Part shown: positions 1 to 11,159 of the stretch, one piece after another
Layout of the letters: every line of letters starts with the position of its first letter
Numbering within the stretch: position 1 is the first letter of the stretch
The notes under the pieces: generated by a model
Seen by the model: the letters and a program-made list of their open reading frames with translations, nothing else
The model's database searches: none
Told to the model about the DNA's origin: nothing
Assembly (NCBI GenBank): GCA_017311185.1
Contig: JAESUZ010002392.1
Location: 682,001 to 746,000 of the forward strand
Direction: 5' to 3'
Length of the DNA: 64,000 nt
Origin: Proteles cristata cristata
Lineage: Eukaryota > Chordata > Mammalia > Carnivora > Hyaenidae
Position numbers and translations under genes: made by a program

Positions 1-2291
1 CAGTTTTGGGCTATTGTGAGTAGAGTTGATATAAACATTAGTGTGTAGAATTTTGAGTGAATATAAATCTTCCTTTCTTTGGGATAGATGCTCAAGTTAT
101 TGCTGTCATACGGTAGTTGCACATTTAGTATTTAAGAAACTGCCATATTGTTTTCCAAAGTGGATGTATCATTTTATACCCTTGCCAGCAACATATGAAT
201 GATCTAGTCTCTCCTCATAGTTCGCAGCATCTGGTGTTCTCACTATTTTTTACTTTAACCATTCTAGTGAGTATGTAGTGATATTTCATTGTTGTCTTAA
301 TGATCACTTCCTTAATGTACCATGATGTCAAGTGTCATTTTATGTGCTTTATGACATTTGTGTATTTTCTTTAGTAACATGTCTCTTCATATCTTTTGCC
401 CATTTTCTAATTTGATTGTTCATTTACTTTTGAGTTTTGGGAGTTCTTTTTCTAGTCTACATATTGGTCCTTTCTCAGTCTGTGGCTTATCTTTTTATCT
501 TCTTCATGGGGTCTTACAAAGAGCAAAACTTTAAATTTTGAAAAAGCCTAATTTATATGAATGTTTCCTGTCATGATTTATGCTTTTATTGTCAAGTTTA
601 AGAACATTTTCCCCTAGCCTCAGATCCTGAAGATTTTCTCCTATATTTTTTCCTTAAAGTTTCATAATTTTACATTTTTTACTTATATTTGTTATCCATT
701 CTGAATTAATTTATGAAGTGTTAGATTTACTTTGAGTTTCTTTCATTTTTTTTTTTGGCTATGGATATTTAACTGTTCTGATGCCGTTTGCTGAAAAGAT
801 TTTTCCTTAGTAAGTTGCTTTTACACCTTTGTCAAAAATCACTTGGGCATATTTGTATGAGTCTATTTTGAGTTCCATATTCTGTTTCACTGATCTTATG
901 TATCCCATTGATAATATCACAGGCTTGATTATTCTTTCTTTATAATATAAGGTTTTGATATTAGGTAGATGGTTACATCACACCATATTTTTGTTTTTTT
1001 TAATTTAACAATTTTATTTTCTTTGCTTTTCCACATAATTTTAGAATAATCTTGCCCACATCTATAAAATATCTTGCTAAGATACTAGGAGGAATTTTAT
1101 TAAACCTATATGTGTTTTGGGGAGAATTATATCTTTACTATATTGTCTTCTAATGCATTAATATTGTTGTATCTTCACTTATTTAGATCTTTCTTGGTTC
1201 ACTTCATTAGCATTTTATCACTTTTAGTATACAAGTTCTGTACATGCTTTGTTAGATTTATAAATAAGAATTAAGTTTTTACATGATTATAAGTATTATA
1301 TTTTTATTTTCAGTTTTCATGTCTTTGTGCTAGTATATACCTATAAAATGAATGTTTTTATGTTTATCTTGTATCTTGCTACCTTACTGAAGTTACTTAT
1401 TAGTTTATATGAGTTCTGTTTTGTCGGTAGATTTCTGGTGGTTTTCTGTGTAGATAATTATGCATTTGCAAGTAGGGGCAGCTTTATTTTTCTCTTCTGG
1501 TTACTCTGCATTCTCTTTTCTTTTCATGCCTTATTTTATTGGTTAGAACCTACAGTAGTACATTGAATAAAAGCAGTAAGAATAGACATTTTTGGCTTGT
1601 TCTTTATCTTAGGGGGAGACATTCATAATGTTACTATTAAGTATGATGTTAGCTGTAAGCTGTTCTGTAGATGGCACTTGATCAGATTGAAGAATTGCTC
1701 TCCAGTCCTATTTTTCTGAGAGTTTTTTTCATGATCCAATATTGAATTTTAGCAAATGCTTTCTCTGCATCAATTGATATGATCATGTAATTTTTCCCCT
1801 TTAGCCAATATATAGTCTATGGTATCTATTATTTTTCAAATATAGAAATAGCCTTGTGTCTTGGAATAAACTGTAGTTGGTCAAGGTATACAACTCTTTT
1901 TATATGTTGCTAAATTTTCCATTTGCTAATATTTTGTTCAGGATTTTTGCATCTGTTTTCATTAGGAATATTTTTATTATCTTTGACTGATTTTGATATC
2001 AGTATAATACTAGCTTTGCAAGATGAATTGAGAAGTGTTCTCTATTTTCTGGAAGGAATTTCATTGAGTTTTAAGTACACTTTAATGTTTGGCATATATT
2101 TCAGTGAAAGCCTATGGAATTGATTTCTTTTTTGGAATCTTTAAATTATGAATTTAATTTCCTTAGTAGGTATAGGGTGATTTAAAATTATTTCATATGG
2201 ATGAGGTGTAGTCATTTGTATTTTTCAAAGACTTGGTTCATTTTATCTAAGTTATCAAATTTAGGGATGTAGAATTTGTAGTACTCCCTTA
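1..2291 (-). mobile_element. Old L1 (L1M-type) fragment, 3' UTR and ORF2 part
   Basis: On the plus strand this reads as the reverse complement of an L1. The 3' UTR comes first, then the ORF2 C-terminal region, then the reverse-transcriptase region. The diagnostic stretch near 1755-1790 (small-exon-like 'ctctgcatcaattgatatga') is typical antisense L1 reverse-transcriptase sequence. Similarity to L1 continues to about 2291 ('gtactccctta'). Every frame is broken, so it is ancient and cannot encode a protein. The left end is cut by the window edge. The family call is from memory of L1 consensus sequence; the subfamily is not resolved. Confidence 0.8.
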
Positions 2292-2872
2292 TGGCGGGTT
2301 GGAAGTCCAACTCTCCACTTGGTTTCTGTCGACACTTTGACAGGGATCTGATGGGGATGAAATTCCTAGCCCCCTATTCTGTCTTCTTTCATACATCTTG
2401 GCAAGAGGGTGGTTGTGAGGAATGGGGTGCCTGTTACCGCTAGGTGAGGGTAGAAATCTAGGCTTCCTGCTTGACCTTTTTTGCCATAGGTGGAAGTGAG
2501 ACCACTTTTTTCTTTTTGGAGGTGTTTGTGTAGAATGGAAAGGTTATTGTCTAAAAGTTTTCTGTCTTACTGGAAATTCCCCTGTCTAGAGGGAACAAGT
2601 TTTTGATTTTTTTTTTCTGAACCTTTTGTTATTTCCACATTGAAAACCTCTCCAGGCCTAAGTCTTGGGTATATGAGGAAAAATAAAAACCCAAGGAATT
2701 CACCACTTCCTTGTGTTCTGATGTCCCTGGCTGGTCTGCTTTATTCCTTCTGCTTTACAGAGTCTTTCATGTTTGTTTTATATATAATGCCCAGGGCTTT
2801 GAACTCTCCTTAGTGGGAGAAGTAGGCAAAAGTATATCCATCTTCTTGGAAACAAGTTAAACAGTAATTTTT
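2292..2872 (-). mobile_element. L1M 5'-UTR-like segment joined to the ORF2 fragment
   Basis: The sequence changes abruptly at about 2291 from ORF2-like to a GC-richer text that resembles the antisense 5' UTR of old mammalian L1s. It is collinear with part of the 5'-UTR block at 45635-47270. Shared landmarks are 'gtctaaaagtttt', 'tctgcttt', 'atatataatg', and the terminal block around 'ttagtggga' followed by 'tatc...cttctt'. The endonuclease domain and ORF1 expected between the two parts are absent. Confidence 0.6.
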
Positions 2873-4335
2873 ATTTATTTTATTTTAACCTGCAGCACCT
2901 ACTGGGTTATGCCACCATATTATTATTTTTTAATAATATGGAAACTAGGGAAACTACTTGTTACTAATGATAGTGGTTTTAAGATTGTTTTTGTTATGTT
3001 TTCTCTTTTGACTTTATGGAGTTGATGCTTGTGAAGTGGAATAGTCATGGCAAGGCAGCACAAAAGGAAACAGATTCCATTAACATAGATGAGTTGATAC
3101 CACAAAGACCAATATCCACTGCAAATTGGCTGGTAAACATGAATTACAAGAAAAATATGTCTAAGTGAGCACTGTTTCTTTTGAATTAAGGCAAGCAGAG
3201 TATACACTCCCTATTTCATTAGTAAATCTGTCAGAGATTTGGTCATTTGAGGAAAGTGTGTCACTGAGGGATAAACAGTTATGTGACATAGGAACTAATT
3301 TAACATGTCAAAATATCACATAGCTGAAACATCTACTGAGAATTGCTACTCCTTTGAGAAAAGAAAGATAGCAAATTTCATTTTGTGGAGTAAGAAATGC
3401 TTACCCGAGTGGTTGTTTGTAAAGCAAATTTTGGAAAATTGAAATGAACTTTTCCATGTGGTTCCATTGTATATTTATATATAATATGAATCCCTGAGAT
3501 AAATCCTCAGCAAATATAGTAGTCACATGTCATAGACTAAAACTTTGCTTGCAGAGAAGGCTTCCCTGACCATACATTGCATAGCCCTCTCTTAAAACAT
3601 TCATCCCATAGAATCCCAAGAAATATCTATTTCTACAGCCCTGTTTCTATTCCAAGTTAAGTATGCCTTTTGAAAATCTGAGAATTCATTTTTATGAAAT
3701 CAGTTTTCTTTTTGTAGAGCTTTCTTGACCAGAGCGTATTTTTGAATTAAAGTATTTGAAGTGCTGTAAAATGATTTTATGCTGTTAAATGTTTTTGGTT
3801 TAATATTAGTGACTCAATTTTTTTTTCTGGTTTTCTGTAGTGTTCACAGAATCACTCAAAATAGGTATCTTTCTTCAGTTCTTTCTTACCTTTTATTGTC
3901 CATGTCTTCCACCAGAACTCTTTGGTCAGTTAGTGGGCTTTTTTCTAGAAAATTCACAGCCTTATTCCCTTTGATAAACCCTGTATATCACCATTTACAA
4001 ATGGATCTTCACTGTAAGGAAGGTGTCATAGGCTTATTGATTATCACCACACTTGAAGGTACAGTCTTGGCTCCTCTTCTTGGCTTCAGTGAAACTAGCT
4101 AAATGGCCATGATTCAGAGCATCGGGCAGTCATAAATCAGCAGGATGAAGTAAGCGCAGCCAGTTTCTGAAGTTAATACTTCAGCTCATATGAATCAATA
4201 CATTGTTTAACTGGCTAACTACTACTATTCTTCCTGCCTAGAATTTTTTTTCACACTTGGTTCATCTAGCTTAAATGTCACCTTCATAGGGAAGTCAATG
4301 CCTAGGTTAGGTTACTTTTCTTCTAATGTGTTCAT
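2873..4335. other. Unassigned non-coding sequence
   Basis: I recognise no gene here. A short stretch near 3555-3640 ('aggcttccctgaccat') resembles the 3' part of L2 on the plus strand but is too short to delimit. The rest is AT-rich sequence without open frames of protein-like composition; a plus-strand frame near 3779-4102 is mostly low-complexity hydrophobic residues. Confidence 0.5.
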
Positions 4336-4339
4336 AGTG

Positions 4340-4555
4340 CTTATTATTTTATTTACTCTATCTGTAAATATATATTATGTACTATTATGTACTAGGAATG
4401 ATTCTAAGCTTTGTATATTACAGGAGATTCATGTTCCTCTTTCCATAATTATTCAAGACCTTTATGAAGGCCTTTACTTATCATCTATTTAGCACCTACT
4501 ACTTGGTGGGCTTTGTGCTATGTACATTCCCATGCGTTGTGAACATTTTTGCTTT
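4340..4555 (-). repeat. Degenerate MIR/L2-type remnants
   Basis: Two decayed pieces carry the motif seen at the 3' ends of MIR and L2 in antisense: 'tatgtactaggaatgattct' near 4385 and 'tagcacctactacttggtgg' near 4490. Both match the general pattern of 'gagcacctactatgtgccag' and following bases. They are too diverged to assign to one family. Confidence 0.45.
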
Positions 4556-4564
4556 TAGTTGCTT

Positions 4565-4800
4565 TTTTTCTTTCTTTTTAAAAAAATTTTAATGTTAAAA
4601 TGTTAACAAAAATGTTAAATTTTTCATTTTTGAGAGAGATAGAGAGAGAAAGAGAGAGACAGACAGACAGACTCCAAAGCAGGCTCCAGGCCCTGAGCTG
4701 GCAGCACAGAGCCTGATGTGGGGCTTGAACTCACAGACTGTGAAATCATGACCTGAGCCAAAGTTGGCCGCTTAACCAACTGAGCCACCCAGACTCCCCA
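4565..4800 (-). mobile_element. Carnivore tRNA-Lys SINE, minus strand
   Basis: Reverse-complement SINE: T-rich tail on the left, a GA-rich tract at 4634-4672, 'caggctccaggccctgagct', and the tRNA-like head ending 'gagccacccagactcccc'. A 9-bp target-site duplication, 'tagttgctt', lies at 4556-4564 and 4801-4809. The head has several substitutions from the young consensus, so this is a moderately old copy. Confidence 0.93.
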
Positions 4801-4809
4801 TAGTTGCTT

Positions 4810-4955
4810 CTTGTAGATTGTGAAGTTCTGACTGGATTTTTAACTCCTGGAAGTCAGGAAGAGTGTTTTATTCACTTATGTTTTTGTTATATCTTTAATA
4901 GTGCCTGGTTCATAGTAGGTGCTCAGAATATATTTTATGGGTGAATGAATGGATG
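4810..4955 (+). repeat. L2 3' end
   Basis: The text 'agtgcctggttcatagtagg' at about 4901-4920, followed by 'tgctcagaatatatttt' and 'gtgaatgaatgg', is the canonical 3' end of L2. The upstream 'ctcctggaagtcaggaagag' fits the region about 100 bp before the L2 end. Confidence 0.8.
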
Positions 4956-6862
4956 CAAACACTGGCTGGCCTGACTTTGGTAGTAGAGAAGGCTGTGTGT
5001 CAATGCACGTAAAAAGTTTTCTCTGCCTGTGGTGTCTGTGACACGTTGATTCTATCACAGGCAGTTCCAGCCAAATTGACTCTCCTCAGGCATAGAGATG
5101 TTTTCCCTCAATCAGATTATGTACCATTTACCATATTCTACTTGATGCCAAAGTATGCTCCCCTGATGAGCATGACATTTTATTTGCATGCACATAAGCA
5201 AGTTCATAGTGTTTAATTTGAAAGTGCAACCCTGCTAAGAATGCATTTGTTTGTATTTATTTAGATTTATTTAAAAGCTTTGTTTGGATGGGCACATGGG
5301 GGTGATCTAGTACATGGAAGCCTGAAAAAGCTGATGAAAGCTGGCTCTCCCTTGAAGAATGGATTTTAGATTAAAAAAAAAAAGTGACCTTTAATAACCT
5401 TTGGTCCTCTTTTTGTTCTTGTTCCAGAACATTCTGTGAGTTGAAACTCCTAGACCTTTTCAGTTCTTTTGTGTTGATTTTATAGACTGATCATATATGC
5501 CTTAGGCGTTGAGGTGAGTGTCCTGGTGTTTAGGTAGAGTATTTTTGAAGGGAGTTGGCTGGTGGTTGGGAGGGTTTATTTGAGTAGAGTTTCCATGACT
5601 GACCCGTCTAGATTTCAAACAGTTGAGGAATAACTATCACTCCTTCAGGTAAACTTCAGCTATTATCAATCAGTCAATCAATCCATCAAGGGACCTAGGC
5701 TAACTTTTTCTCTGATTTTCTCAAAAATGTCATAAATGTGGTAGGTGGAGCAAGAAGTTCCATTTTCCCTCCATCCAGAATGAGGAATGCCACCCTTAGT
5801 TTGTTGTGTTACAAGTGTTCCCTTTGTTGGTAGATGATTTAGAAAAGAAAAGAAAACAAGAAGAAATCAATTTGTTTCTCATATCCAATGATGCTGCATG
5901 GTGTCTCTATTTAATGGATGAATGTACACCTTATACGTTTCTTATGTAGAGAGACTTGCTTGGGATAGGTAGTGAAACAGGAAGCCCATCACAAACACTG
6001 AGAGAAGGAAATGGTTAGTTTAACAGAGTCTCACGCACCATCCAACTATTGCCTTCATTTCAAGGCAGTCAACAGTCAGTCTCCTTCTCCTGTGGGATAT
6101 CTGTTTATTTTGCAGTTAGCCAGGAAAAAGGGAATTTTTCTGAAGTTGTTTTAATTGAAGATTTGTAATTTAAATGGAAGCTACTGCTTTCAGGATTAAG
6201 AGCATTATAAAGAAATTTCTCATAGGTTTTAGTTCTAGAAAATTTATAATGGTTTATAGTTACACAAAATATTAACCTATATCCCTGTAGGTTTGTGCTT
6301 TTTCCTTTTTTAATTTTTTGTCCTTGCTTTTCCTTTTTCCTTTTTTTTTTTTTTTTGCCAACTTCATCATCGCAAGAAACACCTGATTTCAACCACAATA
6401 TTGGGGGTGAAAACAGACATAGGTTCACATACACCCATGGACTCTTGAGAATAATTTTCTTCTTTTATTACTATAAAAAGTGATTTATAACCAAACCAAG
6501 GAAAACCTCAAGTCACTGGTGTGGTGAGATTTATTATTACTATCCAAAGTCAAGTAGGTTGGAAGGGTTATATTTGGTTCCTAGGTTCATCCAAATCACA
6601 GTGGTTTGGAAATCACCTTAAACTTGAAATTTTTTCATTTTTTTCCCACTTAAATCAACATCTTATATTCACTTTCATCCATAGGAGTTGAGGTAATTTC
6701 AGGAGAGCTTTTGGTTTGTAATTTTGTAGCCTGCTTTCATGCTGTGAGATTGGCTCACATAACTCAATATGCAGTACTCTCACAGTGTTCTAACTTTCCC
6801 ACTCTGCTGTTAACAGTGTTTGTCCCTCAGGAAATATGAAGAAAGTTGGTTGGCATTTACTA
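4956..6862. other. Unassigned non-coding sequence
   Basis: No gene or confidently named repeat is visible. It contains short homopolymers (A run near 5374-5384, T run near 6341-6356) and a short CAAT-type simple stretch near 5667-5690. The longest frames here are low-complexity lysine- or phenylalanine-rich artefacts of these runs. Confidence 0.5.
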
Positions 6863-7075
6863 TTAGAAGACAATAATTATAATATCTTGGTTTTGTATAG
6901 TGCTCTAGTTTGCAAGGTACTTTCACATGATTAAATCATTTGATCCTTAAAACCGTCTTTTGAAGTCAGCAAGGAGGATATTATTATCTCCACATTAGAG
7001 AGGAAACAGTCTCAGAGGGGTTAAGTGGTTTGTCTGTCATGATTAGTAAAAGGAAGAAGCAGGATTGGAGAGTGT
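6863..7075 (-). repeat. MIR, minus strand
   Basis: Antisense MIR core: 'aatcatttgatccttaaaac', 'attattatctccacattaga', and 'ctcagaggggttaagtggtt', in the correct order and spacing. Diverged but complete over about 200 bp. Confidence 0.8.
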
Positions 7076-7309
7076 GAGGCCACGGCCCATAGCTGCCCAG
7101 TAACCACAGTGCCCTTCAACTCTGTTTTGGACCAGAACCCAAGGAATAAGGAGATTTTCTCTGAATGAACTAAAACAAGTTTTTATTTTTCATTTTATTT
7201 TATTGCATAGCACCAAAGATAAAGCATTTACTCTCGAAACTACCTCAAAAATACTTAGAAAGCAATAAAATATTAAGATGCTATGAATAGGTACTTAGAA
7301 TTTTAAGGG
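7076..7309. other. Unassigned sequence left of the L1 insertion
   Basis: A short AT-rich interval with no recognised gene or repeat. It supplies the left copy of the 7310-7328 target-site duplication. Confidence 0.5.
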
Positions 7310-8215
7310 TATACCTTAAAGGAGTATTTTTTTTTTTTTCAAATAGTTTATTGTCTAATTAGTTTCCACATAACACCCAGTGCTCATCCCCACAAGTGTC
7401 CTCCTCCATGCCCACCCCTCCTCCCCCCCACATCCACCAGTCCTCAGTTTTTGTCAGCATTCAAGAGTCTCATGGTTTGCCTCTCTCCCTTTCCCCCACC
7501 ATTTCCGCCCTTCTTATCCCCCTTGGTCCTCTGTTAAGTTCCTCCTAATCCTCCTATACGTGCAAACATATGATATTTGTCCTTCTCTGCCTGACTTATT
7601 TCGCTCAGCATAACACCCTCAAGGTCCAGCCATGTTGCTACACATGGCCAGATTTCATTGTTTCTCATTGCCATGGAGTATTCCATGGTATAGATAAACC
7701 ACATCTTCTTGATACATTCATCTGTTGATGGACACTTAGGCTCTTTCCATGTTTTCGCTACTGTGGAGAGTGCTGCTATGAACATTGGGGTACATGTGCT
7801 CCTATGCCTCAGCATTTCTGTATCCCTTGGGTAAATCCCTAGCAGTGCTATTGCTGGGTCATAGGGGAGTTCTATTGTTAGTTTCCTGAGGAACCTCCAC
7901 ACTGTTTTCCAGAGAGGCTGTACCAGTTTACATTCCCACCAACAGCGTAGGAAGGTGCCAGTTTCTCCACATCCTCGCCAGCATCTAGAATTCTCTGATT
8001 TGCTCATTTTAGCCAACCTGACTGGCGTGAGGTGGTATCTCAGTGTGGTTTTGATTTGTATTTCCCTGATGAGGAGGGATGCTGAGCATGGTTTCATGTG
8101 TCTGTTGGCCATCTGGATGTCCTCTTTGGAGAAGTGTCTGTTCATATCTTCTGCCCATTTCTTCACTGGGTTGTTTGTGTTTCGGGCGTGTAGTTTTATA
8201 CCTTAAAGGAGTATT
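7310..8215 (-). mobile_element. Young 5'-truncated L1 insertion with target-site duplication
   Basis: An antisense L1 3' end lies between two copies of 'tataccttaaaggagtatt' (7310-7328 and 8197-8215; the last T merges with the tail). The element itself is about 7329-8196: a poly(T) tail on the left, a 3' UTR with 'caaatagtttattgtctaat', then the ORF2 C-terminus. Truncation within ORF2 is typical of target-primed reverse transcription. The near-perfect duplication and the open frame point to a recent, carnivore-lineage insertion. Confidence 0.95.
7534..8196 (-). pseudogene. L1 ORF2 C-terminal fragment (5'-truncated)
   Basis: This frame stays open from the truncation point (8196) to its stop at 7534, about 220 codons. 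It encodes the C-terminal part of L1 ORF2p, after the reverse-transcriptase domain. Recognisable landmarks are '[19 protein letters not shown]', '[14 protein letters not shown]', the cysteine-rich segment starting 'CWRGCGE', 'LLGIYPRD' and 'CTPMFIAAL'. In the cysteine-rich segment the usual histidine is arginine (codon at 7945-7947). With no reverse-transcriptase or endonuclease domain and no start of its own it is not a functional gene. The first ATG-like codon near 8164 is actually GTG inside the frame. Confidence 0.9.
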
Positions 8216-8938
8216 AATGAGAAGAGTACTGTGGAAGGCAAGTTAGAATTATTGCTTGTGCATGTTGGTGTTTGTTTGAGTCCTCTGAGAAGCAGACACC
8301 AAGACAGGGTTAGCCAGACGGGAGACTGACTGGAGAAAAGGGCGCAAGGGGAAAAGAGCAAGCAGGGAGCTGGAGGAGGTAGGAGGGCTTCAGGGCACCA
8401 TGCAGATCTGACCCCTGGGAAAGAGGGAGGGAAGGCAGAGAGAAAGGTGGGTAGGAAGAGTCTCAGACTGCAGCCCACTTATAAGAAAGCTTGCATTCAG
8501 GATGATGGGAAGCCCTTAAGCCAAACTCTCCCATAGAGGGGTCCTCTACCTCACAGGATGGGGTCTGTGTTAGCAAACCTACAGGGTCCAGTCCCTGGCT
8601 GGGAGTAGCCTGTGGGAAGCATGGTTTCTGGATGAACGTGGTGGTGGATTCAGAGCATAGCAGCTGGGACAGGTCAGTCAATTACATTCCCCACAACAGG
8701 GGATGTGAGTGGCATGCTTTCCTGACCACCATGTATATGTCATGGCACCTCATTTGTTTTCTACCTCCTTGAGAGTAAAGAGCACATAAAAAAAAAATAG
8801 CGAATATTCTTAGCAAAATCCTGGAGTGCCAGAAATAAAATTAAAAGCTTAGACATCATCATTAGCAAACTGACCTCTAATATAAAGGATGTGTTAGGAT
8901 TCTGGAAGGCTTAGATTTGGTTTTTCAAAGGTTTTATT
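8216..8938. other. Unassigned, relatively GC-rich sequence
   Basis: This interval is more purine- and GC-rich than its surroundings (8280-8480 is rich in GGAG/GAAAGG). 'tcctctgagaagcagacacc' near 8280 reminded me of an ancient mammalian repeat that I cannot name. No frame has convincing protein character. Confidence 0.4.
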
Positions 8939-8950
8939 AGGAATCTTTTT

Positions 8951-9175
8951 TTAAAAACTTATTTTTTAACAGTTATTTATTTTTGAGAGACAGAGAGACA
9001 GAGCATGAGCAGGAAAGCGGCAGAGAGAGAGAGGGGGGAGACACAGGATCCAAAGCAGGCTCCAGGCTCTGAGCTGTCAGCACAGAGCCTGACGCAGGGC
9101 TCGAACTCACAAGCTGTGAGATCATGACCTGAGCTGAAGTTGGTCGCTTAACCAACTAAGCCACCGAGGTGCCCC
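8951..9175 (-). mobile_element. Carnivore tRNA-Lys SINE, minus strand
   Basis: Full-length antisense SINE: T-rich tail, 'tttttgagagacagagagac', 'caaagcaggctccaggctct', head ending 'aagccaccgaggtgcccc'. A perfect 12-bp target-site duplication, 'aggaatcttttt', occupies 8939-8950 and 9176-9187. Confidence 0.95.
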
Positions 9176-9187
9176 AGGAATCTTTTT

Positions 9188-10059
9188 GATAAGCAAACTG
9201 TGTGCATGTGATGGCTAGATTGGTAAACTATTTTTGTATTCTTAATACAAGCAGAGTGCCTGGTCTGTAGTAAATGTTCAGTAAATTCTGTTGATCAAAT
9301 GGGTGACCAATGTTAAAAAGAAAAAAAAAAGAAAAAAGAAAAGCACATATTATTCTGAATTTATTTATTTTTTCAGTATTTTAATGACTTCCAAGGATGT
9401 TTCTTTATTAAGTTTATTAACAGCAGACTCTAGGTTCCAGGAATCAGGGGGAAACTAGAGACTCTAGAAAAAAATCATAAAAGTCAACCTTTTCTGGGGA
9501 CTTGGGTAGCTGACTTGGCCTTGCACATTCCTTCTCTCTGCACAGTAGTCTGAAGATGAGAAAGCTTATTTGTCTAAAGGGGATTTGCTTTTTTCTTAGC
9601 ATTCTTGTTTAGGGAGTCAAGAGGCACTAGGGATGGGGAAGAGAAGGAAATGGAAATTCTGGATACATACAGGAGGCTATTCCACATTTGTAAAATCAGT
9701 AGAAATTCACTACTTAAATGACTTGTTCATGAGTTTCAGGTTCTGTTAAGGGTTATTTGTACGGCATTCCAGTGTATATTTCTGTCATTAAGACCTCAAA
9801 CATCCCAGGTCTTTTGGATACCTTTGATTTTTCCTGTCTTTCATATCCAAGTAGTTAGGAAGTACTGCCAATTCCTCTGTCACATTATCTATTAAGATCC
9901 TTCCTTCCATTTTAGGAAACGTTACTTAAGTGGCCTGAACTAGTCCGAATGTCCCTGATGGGTTCGCTCACCTCCAAGAGCTCTCGGCCTTGTGAATTTA
10001 ATATGTGTCATGTCCACTTAAGCTTCAGTCTCAGAACTGCCTCTACCCAGCAGTGAACT
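9188..10059. other. Mostly unassigned; short L2 3' end near its left side
   Basis: Bases 9245-9305 ('agagtgcctggtctgtagta' onward) match the L2 3' end on the plus strand. An A-rich simple stretch follows at 9315-9345. The remainder to 10059 contains nothing I recognise. Confidence 0.5.
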
Positions 10060-10200
10060 TTAATGCAAATCATTGACTCTCTTTCAGCCTCTATCGTCCT
10101 ATTAGTAAATGGGCATCATAGGTCCTACCCCAGGGGCTGATGTAGACTTGAAGTGAGATAATACATGGAAAGCACCTAGTACCACACTACAGCATAGTGG
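10060..10200 (+). repeat. MIR, plus strand
   Basis: 'gactctctttcagcctctat', 'gtaaatgggcatcataggtc', 'gagataatacatggaaagca' and 'ctagtacca' follow the sense MIR core and 3' region in order. Confidence 0.75.
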
Positions 10201-10599
10201 TTTCTCTCTGCCACCAGGAAGCCCAGGTGGCATCCCTGATACCACTGTCTGGCTAATCTGAAAAGATTATTTCACTCCAGTCTTCAAGTTAGCTGTCCAG
10301 ACTAGCTGCCCTTTTTTCAGACATCTCCCAATAGTGTGAGGTCAAGGAACCACAGAACAAATTTCAAGTTTATCAGTCTGCCATTTAGTGTCCTCTGTTA
10401 AGTTGCTCTTTCCCTAGGTTGCTGATGGCACACTCTTTTATTTTCTTAAGGAAAAGCTCCTATTCCAGTTGAGCTAGTTTACTTATGTTTCCTCTTATGC
10501 CACATATGGACATACCTCTGAACCTTAGTCACACCTTTGAAGGTAGAAGGACTGCAGTTCACCTTCTTTCAAACATCCCAACTCACAATCCACAGTGAT
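10201..10599. other. Unassigned sequence between two MIR copies
   Basis: No gene, simple repeat or recognisable element. It separates two same-orientation MIRs. Confidence 0.5.
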
Positions 10600-10790
10600 C
10601 CTGGTTCCATCATTTGCCATATGATCCTGGAGACTGACCTCTTTGGGCCTCTCTTTCCTTATCTACACCATGATGGTGAATAATACCTCCCTCACAGCAT
10701 TGTAGAGAGGATTATAGGAGATAAGAAATGTAAAGTACCTAGCTGGCAGATAGCAGGGGCTTGCTGAATATTAACTACTGTTATTGGGCC
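10600..10790 (+). repeat. MIR, plus strand
   Basis: 'ggttccatcatttgccatat', 'gatcctggagactgacctct', 'gggcctctctttccttatct', 'gaggattataggagataaga' and 'gtaaagtacctagctggcag' follow the sense MIR consensus closely in order. Confidence 0.82.
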
Positions 10791-11034
10791 TGCTTTGCTT
10801 CCCAACTCTTCTGCAGCTGTCTATGCAGTGGTGACCACCTGTGGCTCCAGACTCAAACCCTGGTGGCTACTCAGTATGTGCAGATGTATTTTCTCTATGT
10901 TCTTGGACTGAAAGGACAACTTTTAACATGAGTCCTAAATGATGTTAAAATTAGGTCTGCTATCTATTTGGAAATTCATATAGCTTTTAAAACATCTTTA
11001 TCCTTTTTTTCGGAAAATTTTCTGTCTTTCTAAA
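10791..11034. other. Unassigned short interval
   Basis: A 240-bp AT-rich interval with no recognisable content. Confidence 0.5.
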
Positions 11035-11152
11035 TTTATTTTTTTAAAGATTTTATTTTTAAGTAATCTCCACACCCAATGTGGGGCTCCAACTCATAAC
11101 TCTGAGATCAAGAGTTACATGATCCACTGACAGAGCCTACCAGGCGCCCATC
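11035..11152 (-). mobile_element. Older, short carnivore SINE, minus strand
   Basis: 'ttaaagattttatttttaag', 'taatctccacacccaatgtg', 'gggctccaactcataactct' and 'gagatcaagagttacatg', ending 'ccaggcgccc'. This is the tRNA-Lys-derived head without the long GA-rich middle section of the other SINEs here. It fits an older carnivore-wide subfamily. Confidence 0.85.
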
Positions 11153-11159
11153 CAAATGA

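Noticed and set aside
1327..1566. Hydrophobic 79-codon frame as a small membrane protein
   Set aside because: It lies antisense within an old L1 and reflects T-rich sequence.
4628..4675. GA-rich tracts at several sites as CRISPR-like or independent satellite arrays
   Set aside because: They are the internal purine/pyrimidine-rich section of the carnivore SINE and recur at the same position in each copy.
7534..8166. Longest open frame in the window (210 codons) as a cellular gene
   Set aside because: Its product is the C-terminal part of L1 ORF2p inside a 5'-truncated insertion bounded by target-site duplications.
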